This document shows positions 52,120-60,713 of a stretch of 64,000 nt of DNA, piece after piece (the first letter of the stretch is position 1; every line of letters begins with the position of its first letter). The stretch spans positions 1,984,001 to 2,048,000 of the forward strand of contig NZ_JAJHIZ010000003.1 of the NCBI RefSeq assembly GCF_021538615.1, written 5' to 3'. Under the pieces are notes generated by a model. It worked only from the letters and a program-made list of their open reading frames with translations, was not told the origin of the DNA and ran no database searches. The position numbers and the translations under genes were made by a program. Source of the DNA: Niabella agricola (GTDB lineage Bacteria > Bacteroidota > Bacteroidia > Chitinophagales > Chitinophagaceae).

Positions 52120-54198
52120 ATGAAGCACAGGTTTGTTCTATTATTCTGTACAGCGATTTGTTTGTTTACATTAAACGCCGCAGCGCAGCAATCGCCTGCC
52201 GCCCAAAAAGCACAGCCTAAATGGGCAGACGGTTTCCCGGTGATCATGATCGGCAACTGGGATGTTAAACCGAGTTTCCGCCGCCGCGTAGGCGCAAATC
52301 CGGTATGGATGGATGAGGTGTATAAAAGGGAATCTACCGAAGCACAGGTAAAAAAATATAAAGAGATGGGCGCCACTATGGTGATGGCCTTCTTTTATAA
52401 AGGATTTGGATTGAACGCGGAGAAAGAAGAGATCGATGCCACGCGCAAGCTGGCCGCATTATGTAAAAAATACGGACTGAAGACCGGAGCCTATGTAGGT
52501 GCTACCCTGCCGTATGAAACCTTTCTTCCCGAAGTACCGGAAGCCAGGGACTGGATCGCACCACCCTACCAGGGGCAACCGGTCACCTATGGCAGCCAAA
52601 CCTTCCGCAAGCTGGTATACTTTCAGCATGAGGGTTACAAAACCTATATCAAACGGGTTTTAAAAATAGCTATCGAAGACCTGAAAGTGGACCTGATCCA
52701 TTTCGACAACTCATCCATACAGGCCATTGCGCCGGTATTTTATCATCCACTCGCGGCGGAGCAGTTCCGCGAATTTTTACGGAAGAAATATACCCCGGAG
52801 CAGCTCCGCCAACGCCTGGGCTTTAGCAATGTAGATTATGTAGAACCGCCTTCCTATACCAAAAGCATCAGCATCCTGCACGATCCGCTGGCGCAGGAAT
52901 GGACCGACTTCCGTTGTCAGCGGCTGGCGGATTATTATGGTGAAATGGCCGAGTACATCCGCAGCCTGAACCCGGATGTGGCGGTGGAATGCAATCCGCA
53001 CGGACTGGACGGCCGCAACTCCATGTGGAATGAAAGCGTTGATTTTCCCCGCCTGCTGGCGCATACCAATTATTTCTGGACAGAAGGCGAACATACCGAA
53101 CTGGCAGCCGACGGCACCCTGCTCTCCAAGATCCGTACGTTTAAAATGGCGCGTACGCTGAACAACCGCGTATTTACCAATACCAGCGACAGCAAATTGA
53201 AAATGGCAGAAATACTGGCCTATAACCGCGACGGTATCGGTCTCATCGGCGGACTGGAAGAAATGGAGGGCGGCAAACACGAAACTTCTTTTGAATTATC
53301 ACAGGATCAGAAAGATTATATACGCTTCTTCCGCGATCATTTTGAATACTACACCGGCACCACGAATATTGCGGATGTGGCCGTGCTGCACAGCTTCAAT
53401 ACGATGGCTTACAACAATGATCGTCCTTACCAGAGCACGTTTCTTTTTGAACAAAGTCTGATCCAGGGTAAAATCCCCTTTGATATTATTTTTGACGAAC
53501 AGCTAAAAAACCTGGACCGGTACAAGGTATTGGTACTGGCCGACCAGGAAAGTCTTACCGACGAACAACAGGAACTGATCCGCGCCTTTGTACGCAACGG
53601 CGGTGGCCTTGTTGCCACAGAACATACTTCCTTATACAACAGCTGGCACCAGCGCAAAGCGCAATTCGGGCTCTATGATCTTTTTAAAGTGAACGCACCG
53701 GAATGGCACAACCGCAGCACACCGGAAACAATCCTGTCCATTACCGGGCAGCGTAACAATATTGGCAAAGGAAGGGTTGCCTACCTGCCGGAAGTGATCC
53801 CCTCCCAGCCCAAACCCGCCATGGTGGCTATGTCCGGCAAATACTTCCGGCTCGCTAAAAATCACCGGCAATTAATCGAGGCAATCCGATGGGCCTCGGG
53901 CGATGCATTGTCTATAGAGGTTGAGGCGCCGGAAACCGTGACCATGGAGCTGGTAAAACAGGAAAACCGCAACCGCCTGCTGCTGCACCTGGTCAATTTT
54001 AATTATCAAAACTCGGGGGTCGAAAATATTAAGGTCGCATCAACAATACCGGGAGGAAAAAAGATACAACAGGTACGTGTATTAAGCCCCGACGGCAAGA
54101 CCAGCAATACACCGGCTTTTCAGCAGGAAAAAGGAAGGGTTCATTTTACCGTGCCGCAACTTAAGTTGTACAACCTGGTGGTGATCCGGTATAAATAA
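52120..54198 (+). CDS. Putative exported glycoside hydrolase with beta-galactosidase-like trimerisation domain
   Basis: 692 residues from ATG 52120 (signal peptide KHRFVLLFCTAICLFTLNAAAQ); the frame is open from 52057. An N-terminal barrel carries WMDEVYKRESTEAQVKKYKEMGATMVMAFFYKG, LKTGAYVGATLPYE, VDLIHFDNSS, EQFREFLRKKY, VAVECNPHG and TNYFWTEGEH. The next part (about 430-540) matches the glutamine-amidotransferase-like trimerisation domain of GH42-type enzymes: VAVLHSFNTMAYNN, FEQSLIQGKIPFDIIFDEQLKNLDRYKVLVLAD, LIRAFVRNGGGLVATEHTSLY. It resembles GH42 or the GHL6 group; substrate unknown. Follows the previous gene by 59 bp. Confidence 0.75.
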   Translation: MKHRFVLLFCTAICLFTLNAAAQQSPAAQKAQPKWADGFPVIMIGNWDVKPSFRRRVGANPVWMDEVYKRESTEAQVKKYKEMGATMVMAFFYKGFGLNAEKEEIDATRKLAALCKKYGLKTGAYVGATLPYETFLPEVPEARDWIAPPYQGQPVTYGSQTFRKLVYFQHEGYKTYIKRVLKIAIEDLKVDLIHFDNSSIQAIAPVFYHPLAAEQFREFLRKKYTPEQLRQRLGFSNVDYVEPPSYTKSISILHDPLAQEWTDFRCQRLADYYGEMAEYIRSLNPDVAVECNPHGLDGRNSMWNESVDFPRLLAHTNYFWTEGEHTELAADGTLLSKIRTFKMARTLNNRVFTNTSDSKLKMAEILAYNRDGIGLIGGLEEMEGGKHETSFELSQDQKDYIRFFRDHFEYYTGTTNIADVAVLHSFNTMAYNNDRPYQSTFLFEQSLIQGKIPFDIIFDEQLKNLDRYKVLVLADQESLTDEQQELIRAFVRNGGGLVATEHTSLYNSWHQRKAQFGLYDLFKVNAPEWHNRSTPETILSITGQRNNIGKGRVAYLPEVIPSQPKPAMVAMSGKYFRLAKNHRQLIEAIRWASGDALSIEVEAPETVTMELVKQENRNRLLLHLVNFNYQNSGVENIKVASTIPGGKKIQQVRVLSPDGKTSNTPAFQQEKGRVHFTVPQLKLYNLVVIRYK

Positions 54199-54247
54199 TC
54201 ACGCAACTAAGACCCGATGCTGCCGACAGGTGAAACAGATTTTATTC

Positions 54248-54297
54248 GCCACCAAGGCTCTAAGTAACACAAAGAAAAAACTTTGCGCCTTCGTGGC
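54248..54297. repeat. Imperfect palindromic repeat between convergent genes
   Basis: GCCACCAAGGC...CACAAAG and CTTTGCGCCTTCGTGGC are near-complementary arms around AAAAAA, between a plus-strand and a minus-strand gene. Could fold in either direction, but lacks a T-run. Palindromes of this wording are common between Bacteroidota genes. Confidence 0.4.
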
Positions 54298-54312
54298 TTA
54301 CTTCTTTCTCTG

Positions 54313-55074
54313 TTATTTCAGATACTTGGCTACCGGCAATTTCAGCTCCTTCAGACCTTCAGCCGCCAGCCGTGCGATTTCGGCAGCACCCGCTTCGGAG
54401 AGGTGTGTATCGTCCTTCCTCCCCTTTGGAAGTTTGGTAAACTTACCCGGCTCGATGTACAGGTACAATTTCTTTGAAGCTTCGGGGCCGTACTGTTGCA
54501 CCAGCGCTTTTGACTTTACATTCAGATCCACCAGCGGCACTTTCATCTCTGCCGCAATTTTCCGTACCTCTTCCGCATACGGCTCAAATGTGTCGGGCAA
54601 CACCCTCCCCTCTTTATCAAACTTTCTGCGGGTAATAGAAGTAAACAATACTGGTATCCCTCCCTTTGCTCTTGTTTCTTTAATATAACCCACCAGGTAC
54701 TGGCGGTAAGTGGTCTGAGGATCCGTATGCCGTAGTGTATCCGGCTTTTCATCATTCGGTCCGAACATAATAAACATATAATCACCCGGTTTTACAGCAT
54801 CAATTACCTTTTGCCACCAGCCTTCGTTCTTAAAGCTCCTTGAACTTCTCCCGCTCCGGGCCATGTTGTGAATCGTTACCTGATCCGCAAAAAAACGGGG
54901 CATCATCTGCATCCAGCCACGGATGGGATACCCTTCGCCACCAAAGCTATCCAGGTACCGCTGGTCATAATCACACATCGTAGAATCTCCGATAGAATAG
55001 ATGGTGATCTTTTTTTGTTCCTTAAATGCAAACAGCAATGCAACAATACATAAAGCAAGAAGTCCTTTTTTCAT
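54313..55074 (-). CDS. SGNH/GDSL esterase, rhamnogalacturonan acetylesterase-like (CE12 type)
   Basis: 253 residues from ATG 55074; a longer frame to 55119 has no signal-like start. Signal peptide (MKKGLLALCIVALLFAFK). SGNH blocks: ITIYSIGDSTMCDYDQ with Ser31, NMARSGRSSRSFKNEGWW (Gly block), MFGPNDEKP (Asn block), and DDTHLSEAGAAEIARL with the catalytic Asp/His. This is the CE12 rhamnogalacturonan-acetylesterase pattern, used to remove O-acetyl groups from a glycan. It is divergent from the SusC at 55385 and shares the LacI-type operator region. Confidence 0.9.
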   Translation of the reverse strand: MKKGLLALCIVALLFAFKEQKKITIYSIGDSTMCDYDQRYLDSFGGEGYPIRGWMQMMPRFFADQVTIHNMARSGRSSRSFKNEGWWQKVIDAVKPGDYMFIMFGPNDEKPDTLRHTDPQTTYRQYLVGYIKETRAKGGIPVLFTSITRRKFDKEGRVLPDTFEPYAEEVRKIAAEMKVPLVDLNVKSKALVQQYGPEASKKLYLYIEPGKFTKLPKGRKDDTHLSEAGAAEIARLAAEGLKELKLPVAKYLK

Positions 55075-55167
55075 ACCAGATAAATTTGTAATAGATAACA
55101 ATGGATAATATACTGCCAATGTAGTTTTTTATATACCAAATCCCTCAGGAATCCCCAAAAATATCAC

Positions 55168-55193
55168 CGGTATCGTTATCGATAACGCTACCA
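55168..55193. promoter_or_regulatory. Paired LacI-type operators between SGNH esterase and SusC
   Basis: CGGTATCGTTATCG (55168-55181) and CGATAACGCTACCA (55180-55193) are centred 12 bp apart, the same spacing as the pair at 31139-31164. They lie between two divergent genes and could control both. Confidence 0.6.
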
Positions 55194-55384
55194 TTAATTT
55201 TTGCAGCAAGCTGTTCGTCATCTGCAACAAAAAGATCTATCTTGTCTCTGAATAGACCAAATTAGCGTTGTGTTAACGGGTTTTATTCGGCATAAAGCGA
55301 GCCATTAACCGGGAATGTGATTGCCATCCGGACAGTCATCCTAACGACCTTGCCTGGTTATTCATTTATCAAAATATACAATGA

Positions 55385-58300
55385 ATGAAAAGAATCGTAG
55401 TACTGCTTTTAATAAGTCTTAGTTTTTCGTGGAGCCCGGCACAAAACAGCCGCCGCGTTAGTGGAACCGTGCTGGATTCCACGGGCAATACACCGCTTGC
55501 TGGTGCCACCGTTTTGCAAAAAGGAACGGCGAGAGGCACTCAAACCAACAGCCAGGGAAAGTTCAATCTTTTAATACCTGCCGCAGATACACCGGTGGTG
55601 CTGCTGGTGGAGCATATCGGCTACAACGCACAGGAAGTACGCCCGGGTGACGGACCGCTGCAGGTAAAACTTTCTACCGCGGTTGCGCAGATGGACGAAG
55701 TAGTGATGATCGGGTATGCAACGGTGAAAAAGCGGGACCTCACCGGATCCGTATCATCGTTAACTAGTAAACAATTGAAAGATATACCGGTAAACTCCCT
55801 GGCCGAAGCTCTTACTGGGAAACTGGCCGGCGTGCAGGTGACCACATCGGAAGGTGCACCAGGCGCCGACGTACAAATCAAAATAAGGGGCAATGGTTCC
55901 ATCACCCAGGATGCGTCGCCGCTTTATATAGTAGATGGTGTACAAATAGAGGGCGGTCTTTCCGGACTGTCGCCGCAGGATATCGAATCCGTGGACGTGC
56001 TTAAAGATGCGTCTGCCACGTCTATCTACGGCGCACGCGGTGCAAACGGGGTGATCATCATCACCACTAAGGGAGGTAGAGAAGCAAAACCGGTTATAAA
56101 CTACAACGGATTTATGGGTATAAAAAAACTGGCCGATAAGCTGGAGGTGCTGCAGCCGTATGATTTTGTAATGCTTCAATATGAAAAAAGCAGGAGCACC
56201 GATGAAGCACAGGAAGCCTTCCGCCGGATTTACGGAAACTGGGATAGCCTGGACGCTTATAAATCCGTTCCGTTTATCGATTGGCAGGACCGCACCTTTG
56301 GCAACAACGCCCTGATGCAGACCCATAATGTAGGCGTTTCCGGCGGCACGAAGGCCACACAGTATAACCTCAGCCTCACCAGCAACGGGGAAGACGGAGT
56401 GATGCTGAACTCCGGGTATAACCGCAAGCTGGTCACCTTCCGGATGGATACGCGGGTAAGCAATGCCTTAAAAGTCGGGTTCAATGTCCGTTACACCAAT
56501 CAGCGTATCGACGGTGCCGGCACCTCCGATGCAGGGGCCTCTACGTATAACCTGCTCCGGCATACGGTAAAGTACCGGCCCTTCATGCTCCACAACCTGT
56601 CGCCGGAAGACCTGGACGATGCATACTATGATGAAACCAACGCCGGAAATGCTCTGGGTATTATTAACCCCATCCAGCTCAGCAACGCCCAATACAGTCA
56701 GAAGCTCAATAATATCACCAACCTGAACGGGTACGCCAATTATATTTTCAACAAGCAGTTCTCTTTCAAATCCACGCTGGGTGTGAACTACAACAATCAA
56801 ACCTATAACACTTTTTACGACTATATTACTTCCAAAGCAAGGGTGCAGGGAGCCAGCATGCCCATGGCCGGTGTGCTTACCAATAACGTATACAATCTTT
56901 CCAACTCAAATGTGTTTACCTTTACCAACTCCCGTTCATCCGATCATCGCATTGAGGCATTGCTGGGAAATGAGTTTTACAACGTAAAGGCAAAGAGCAC
57001 CGATCTGCAACTGAAGAATTTCCCGGTGGGCATTACCCCGGAAAAGGCCCTGAACCAATTGAACATCGGAACTGTAATCCCTACCTATCCGCAGTCCAAC
57101 AGCTATGAGAGCCATATCGTTTCCTTTTTCACCAGGATCAATTATGCATATAAAGACCGGTTCCTGGCCAACTTCAGCCTGCGGGCAGATGGTTCTTCTA
57201 AATTCGCACCCGGGCAACAATGGGGATACTTCCCTGCCGGTGCGCTTGCCTGGCGGCTTTCAAAGGAAGCGTTCCTGGAGAACAGCACGGTCATTTCAGA
57301 CCTGAAGCTCCGGGTGAGTTATGGAGCCACCGGTAATAACCGGATCGATGATTATCTCTATATGAATATTTTCAGCCCTACGGCAAAATATGCGCTGAAT
57401 GAGCAGATCGTACCGGCCTATATGGTGGGCAGTCTTCCCAACAAAGACCTGAAATGGGAAACCACCGTCTCCCGGAATATCGGCCTGGATCTTTCGCTCT
57501 TTAAAAACCGGTTACAGCTGACGGCAGATATCTATAAGAACACGGTCAACAACCTGCTGATCGATGTGCCCATTCCACCCACATCCGGATATAGCACACA
57601 GCTTCAGAATGTGGGAAGTATTTCCAACCGGGGTATCGAGCTTCAGTTAACGGCCATTCCCATTCAAAAATCCAGCTTTACCTGGAATACGGAGTTCAAT
57701 ATTTCCTTTAACCGGAACCGGATCGAACGGCTGGCCAGTGGCCTGGATCATTACTTTGCCAATTCGGGCTTTGGTATCTCCGGTCAGCCGGCCGATTACA
57801 TCGTAAAAGTCGGCCAACCCCTGGGAACGATGTACGGCTATATGGCTGATGGATTTTATACCGTAAACGATTTTAATTATGATGCCGCTACCAGTATTTA
57901 TACATTAAAGGAGGGCGTTGCAGATCCGTCGAAAGTTATCGGCATTGCTCAGCCGGGGTGGATGAAACTAAAAGACCTGGATGGCAATCACATCATCGAC
58001 GAAAATGACAAAACGGTCATCGGCGATGCCAATCCTAAATTCTCCGGGGGATTGAACCAGCGGTTTACCTATAAGCAATTTGACCTGGGTATATTTGTAA
58101 ACTTTGTATATGGCAATAAGATCTATAACGCCAATAAGATCGAATTTACCAATGGCTATGGATCGCATACCAACTCCCTGGCCATTATGAAAGACCGCTG
58201 GCGCACCATCGATGCCAACGGAAACCTGGTCCAGCAGGTAGTTACAGAATCGGGGCAACAGGTAGTAAAGGGCATCGCTCCCGATCAACTGGCGGCCATC

Positions 58301-58621
58301 AATCAGAACGCCCAACTCTGGATCCCCATCAGCGGCGCCGGTGCCTGGTATCCTACCTCATGGGCGATGGAAGACGGCTCCTTCCTCCGGATCAATAACA
58401 TCACGCTTGGCTATACACTTCCGGAAACAGTGGTTCGCCGGATCAAATTAAAAAGCCTGCGCGTTTATACCACGGTGAACAACCTGGCCGTTTTCACCGG
58501 TTATTCCGGTTATGACCCCGAAGTCAATACCCGCCGGGCTACACCGGTAACACCGGGCGTGGATTATTCAGCTTATCCCCGGAGCAAGGTTTATATTATT
58601 GGTTTAAATGTTTCACTGTAA
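55385..58621 (+). CDS. SusC/RagA TonB-dependent transporter, module B
   Basis: 1078 residues. Signal peptide (VVLLLISLSFSWSPAQ), CarboxypepD-like domain (VSGTVLDSTGNTPLAGATVLQKG), plug with DEVVMIGYATVKKRDLTGSVSS, TSEGAPGADVQIKIRGNGSITQ, YIVDGVQIEGGLSGLSPQDIES and VLKDASATSIYGARGANGVIIITTKGG, and a barrel ending IIGLNVSL. No STN domain. It is clearly paralogous to the SusC at 31289 along its whole length. The first ATG of the pair at 55381 is out of this frame; 55385 is used. Confidence 0.95.
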   Translation: MKRIVVLLLISLSFSWSPAQNSRRVSGTVLDSTGNTPLAGATVLQKGTARGTQTNSQGKFNLLIPAADTPVVLLVEHIGYNAQEVRPGDGPLQVKLSTAVAQMDEVVMIGYATVKKRDLTGSVSSLTSKQLKDIPVNSLAEALTGKLAGVQVTTSEGAPGADVQIKIRGNGSITQDASPLYIVDGVQIEGGLSGLSPQDIESVDVLKDASATSIYGARGANGVIIITTKGGREAKPVINYNGFMGIKKLADKLEVLQPYDFVMLQYEKSRSTDEAQEAFRRIYGNWDSLDAYKSVPFIDWQDRTFGNNALMQTHNVGVSGGTKATQYNLSLTSNGEDGVMLNSGYNRKLVTFRMDTRVSNALKVGFNVRYTNQRIDGAGTSDAGASTYNLLRHTVKYRPFMLHNLSPEDLDDAYYDETNAGNALGIINPIQLSNAQYSQKLNNITNLNGYANYIFNKQFSFKSTLGVNYNNQTYNTFYDYITSKARVQGASMPMAGVLTNNVYNLSNSNVFTFTNSRSSDHRIEALLGNEFYNVKAKSTDLQLKNFPVGITPEKALNQLNIGTVIPTYPQSNSYESHIVSFFTRINYAYKDRFLANFSLRADGSSKFAPGQQWGYFPAGALAWRLSKEAFLENSTVISDLKLRVSYGATGNNRIDDYLYMNIFSPTAKYALNEQIVPAYMVGSLPNKDLKWETTVSRNIGLDLSLFKNRLQLTADIYKNTVNNLLIDVPIPPTSGYSTQLQNVGSISNRGIELQLTAIPIQKSSFTWNTEFNISFNRNRIERLASGLDHYFANSGFGISGQPADYIVKVGQPLGTMYGYMADGFYTVNDFNYDAATSIYTLKEGVADPSKVIGIAQPGWMKLKDLDGNHIIDENDKTVIGDANPKFSGGLNQRFTYKQFDLGIFVNFVYGNKIYNANKIEFTNGYGSHTNSLAIMKDRWRTIDANGNLVQQVVTESGQQVVKGIAPDQLAAINQNAQLWIPISGAGAWYPTSWAMEDGSFLRINNITLGYTLPETVVRRIKLKSLRVYTTVNNLAVFTGYSGYDPEVNTRRATPVTPGVDYSAYPRSKVYIIGLNVSL

Positions 58622-58624
58622 TAC

Positions 58625-60388
58625 ATGTTGGTTATGATAAAGCAACAATCTTTGATACCACTTTTTGCGGTTGCAGCCCTGCTGCTCGTTTCCTGTAAAA
58701 AGTACCTGACGCTGGAACCGCAGTCGGCATTTGACGAAAAATATATTTTCAGTACAGTAGTCAATACCCGGAGCGCCGTGCTCGGGGTCTATGATCAGCT
58801 GGCCGGGGACCAGGGTTATGGCAGCCGGCTGAGTATGATGTATCCCTATGACAACGACGAAATGATTGGCGTTACCAATGGATCTGCCCCAGACAATAGT
58901 TCCCGTGATCTTTCACGATACAATCTTCAGCCTACCAATGCGCAGTTGCTGCAACCTTTTAACCAGCTGTATTCTGGTATTGAGCGCGCCAATATCTGCA
59001 TCAAAAATATCCCGGCGATGGCCTTGTACACCGGCGGAAGCGAAGCAGAAAAAACGGAGCTGAAAAGACTGTATGGAGAAGCCTTAACCCTGCGGGCGCA
59101 GTTTTATTTTGAGCTGATCCGCAACTGGGGCGATGTGCCCGCACCGTTTAGGCCTTCCGCCGATCAGGCGCATCTTCTTGTTGAAAAAACAGACCGCGAT
59201 ATTATTTACGACACGCTCCTGGCCAACCTCAAACTGGCCGCGGACCTGGTACCCTGGCGCAAGACCGTTACTTCCGATGAACGCATCACCAAAGGCGCGG
59301 TTAAAGCCCTGCGTGCCCGGCTGGCATTATTCCGCGGTGGCTATTCGCTGCGCAAATCCGGGAGTATGGAACGCAGGGCCGATTACCGCGATTATTATAA
59401 AATAGCGAGAGACGAATGCTACGAACTGCTTCAGCGCAGAGACCAGCATACGCTTAATCCAAGTTTTCAGTCGGTATTTAAGGATGGCATCGATGCTTAC
59501 AAAATTGACCCGTTCGGAGAAGTGCTGTTTGAAGTGGCTATGGCCCGCGAAGTAGATAGCAAGCTGGGATATTATGATGGTCCACGCTTCTACATCCCCG
59601 GCAATACGGCACTGCTGGGCAACGGATCCGTTCGGGTCATTCCGGTATATTTTTACTCTTTTGACTCCATAGACACCCGCCGTGATGTAACCTGTGCTCC
59701 TTATTACAATAACGCAGACAATACCAAAACGGTACAGACCCTGGTAAATATGACCAGCGGGAAATTCCGTGCCGACTGGATCACGCCGGCCTTAACATCG
59801 GCCATACAGGCCACCGGTATCAACTGGCCCATCCTTCGGTTTTCCGATGTACTTCTGATGTTTGCTGAAGCGGAAAATGAGCTGAATAACGGCCCTACCG
59901 CCGATGCCATCCAGGCATTTGAAGAAGTACGGAAAAGAGGGTTCAAAGGAAACGAGGGACGCATCGGCACAACTCCATCCGATAAACAGGGATTTTTTGA
60001 TGCGCTGGTAAAAGAGCGTTCCTTTGAATTCGGAGGGGAGGGCATCCGCAAATATGACCTGATCCGCTGGAACCTGCTGGCGCAAAAGATAAGCGATGTA
60101 CGCGACCGCTATACCAAACTGATAAACCTGCAGGCGCCCTATGACAACATACCGCAGTATATGTATTACCTGCCAGGATCGCAACAGGTAGTTTTTGCCA
60201 ACTCCTTATACCGGCCATCGCCTTCCGGCGCTACAGGCTACATCCGCGTTAACTGGACACGGTCCATCACCGCATCCTGGATCACCAATGTAGCACAGCT
60301 ATACAAACCCAACCACAGTGAGTTACTGCCCATTCCCCAGTCCGTGATCGATGCCAACCCAAAAATCACGCAGGACTATGGGTATTAA
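58625..60388 (+). CDS. SusD/RagB-family lipoprotein, module B
   Basis: 587 residues; ATG 58634 (MIKQQSL) is an equally good start. Lipobox LLLVSC, then KKYLTLEPQSAFDEKYIFSTVVNTRSAVLGVYDQL, LYSGIERANICIKNIPAM, LYGEALTLRAQFYFELIRNWGDVPAPF, VKALRARLALFRGGYSLRKSGSMERRADY, LRFSDVLLMFAEAENELNNGPTADAI and SFEFGGEGIRKYDLIRWNLL. It is a paralogue of the module A SusD and ends the operon; a terminator follows 32 bp later. Confidence 0.95.
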   Translation: MLVMIKQQSLIPLFAVAALLLVSCKKYLTLEPQSAFDEKYIFSTVVNTRSAVLGVYDQLAGDQGYGSRLSMMYPYDNDEMIGVTNGSAPDNSSRDLSRYNLQPTNAQLLQPFNQLYSGIERANICIKNIPAMALYTGGSEAEKTELKRLYGEALTLRAQFYFELIRNWGDVPAPFRPSADQAHLLVEKTDRDIIYDTLLANLKLAADLVPWRKTVTSDERITKGAVKALRARLALFRGGYSLRKSGSMERRADYRDYYKIARDECYELLQRRDQHTLNPSFQSVFKDGIDAYKIDPFGEVLFEVAMAREVDSKLGYYDGPRFYIPGNTALLGNGSVRVIPVYFYSFDSIDTRRDVTCAPYYNNADNTKTVQTLVNMTSGKFRADWITPALTSAIQATGINWPILRFSDVLLMFAEAENELNNGPTADAIQAFEEVRKRGFKGNEGRIGTTPSDKQGFFDALVKERSFEFGGEGIRKYDLIRWNLLAQKISDVRDRYTKLINLQAPYDNIPQYMYYLPGSQQVVFANSLYRPSPSGATGYIRVNWTRSITASWITNVAQLYKPNHSELLPIPQSVIDANPKITQDYGY

Positions 60389-60420
60389 TCGGAAACGGAA
60401 CTTTTTATTGCTGCTGTTTC

Positions 60421-60445
60421 AATGAGGCCCGGTGCCTCATTTTTT
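60421..60445 (+). terminator. Rho-independent terminator after the module B SusD
   Basis: AATGAGGC (60421-60428), a 5-nt loop CCGGT and GCCTCATT (60434-60441) followed by a run of T to 60445. Eight paired bases, perfect arms and a T-tract make this the clearest intrinsic terminator in the window. Confidence 0.85.
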
Positions 60446-60677
60446 GTTGCGGCTACTGCCGCAGAAAGCACTGAAGCACCAATTCGGTAATCATCATGTT
60501 TCCGTAGCAACAACAAGAATGCACCGCTGTTATACGAAAAGTCGCATCAACTCGGCCGCGCTGCTCCGCTTCATCGCCACGTGAAATACATACCTCTTGT
60601 ACCTTAAATTTTCTGTGCCCCTGTGGCAACAAAAAAAGCCCACCTTTTATTTCCTGCGATGAATACGTCTTATGTTT
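60446..60677. other. Intergenic region without a recognised gene
   Basis: Between the terminator and the next promoter. Contains a short CTGTGCCCCTGTGGCA direct-repeat-like phrase near 60616 but nothing that reads as a gene or RNA. Confidence 0.4.
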
Positions 60678-60685
60678 TAATTTTG
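60678..60685 (+). promoter_or_regulatory. -7 promoter box TAATTTTG
   Basis: Exact TAnnTTTG, 28 nt before ATG 60714; no clear -33 element. Confidence 0.4.
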
Positions 60686-60713
60686 CTCCTGGTTTCTACT
60701 AAACGAAAGACGC

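Noticed and set aside
54248..54297. Bidirectional intrinsic terminator
   Set aside because: Arms are imperfect and the A-run is in the loop, not after the stem; described as a palindromic repeat instead.
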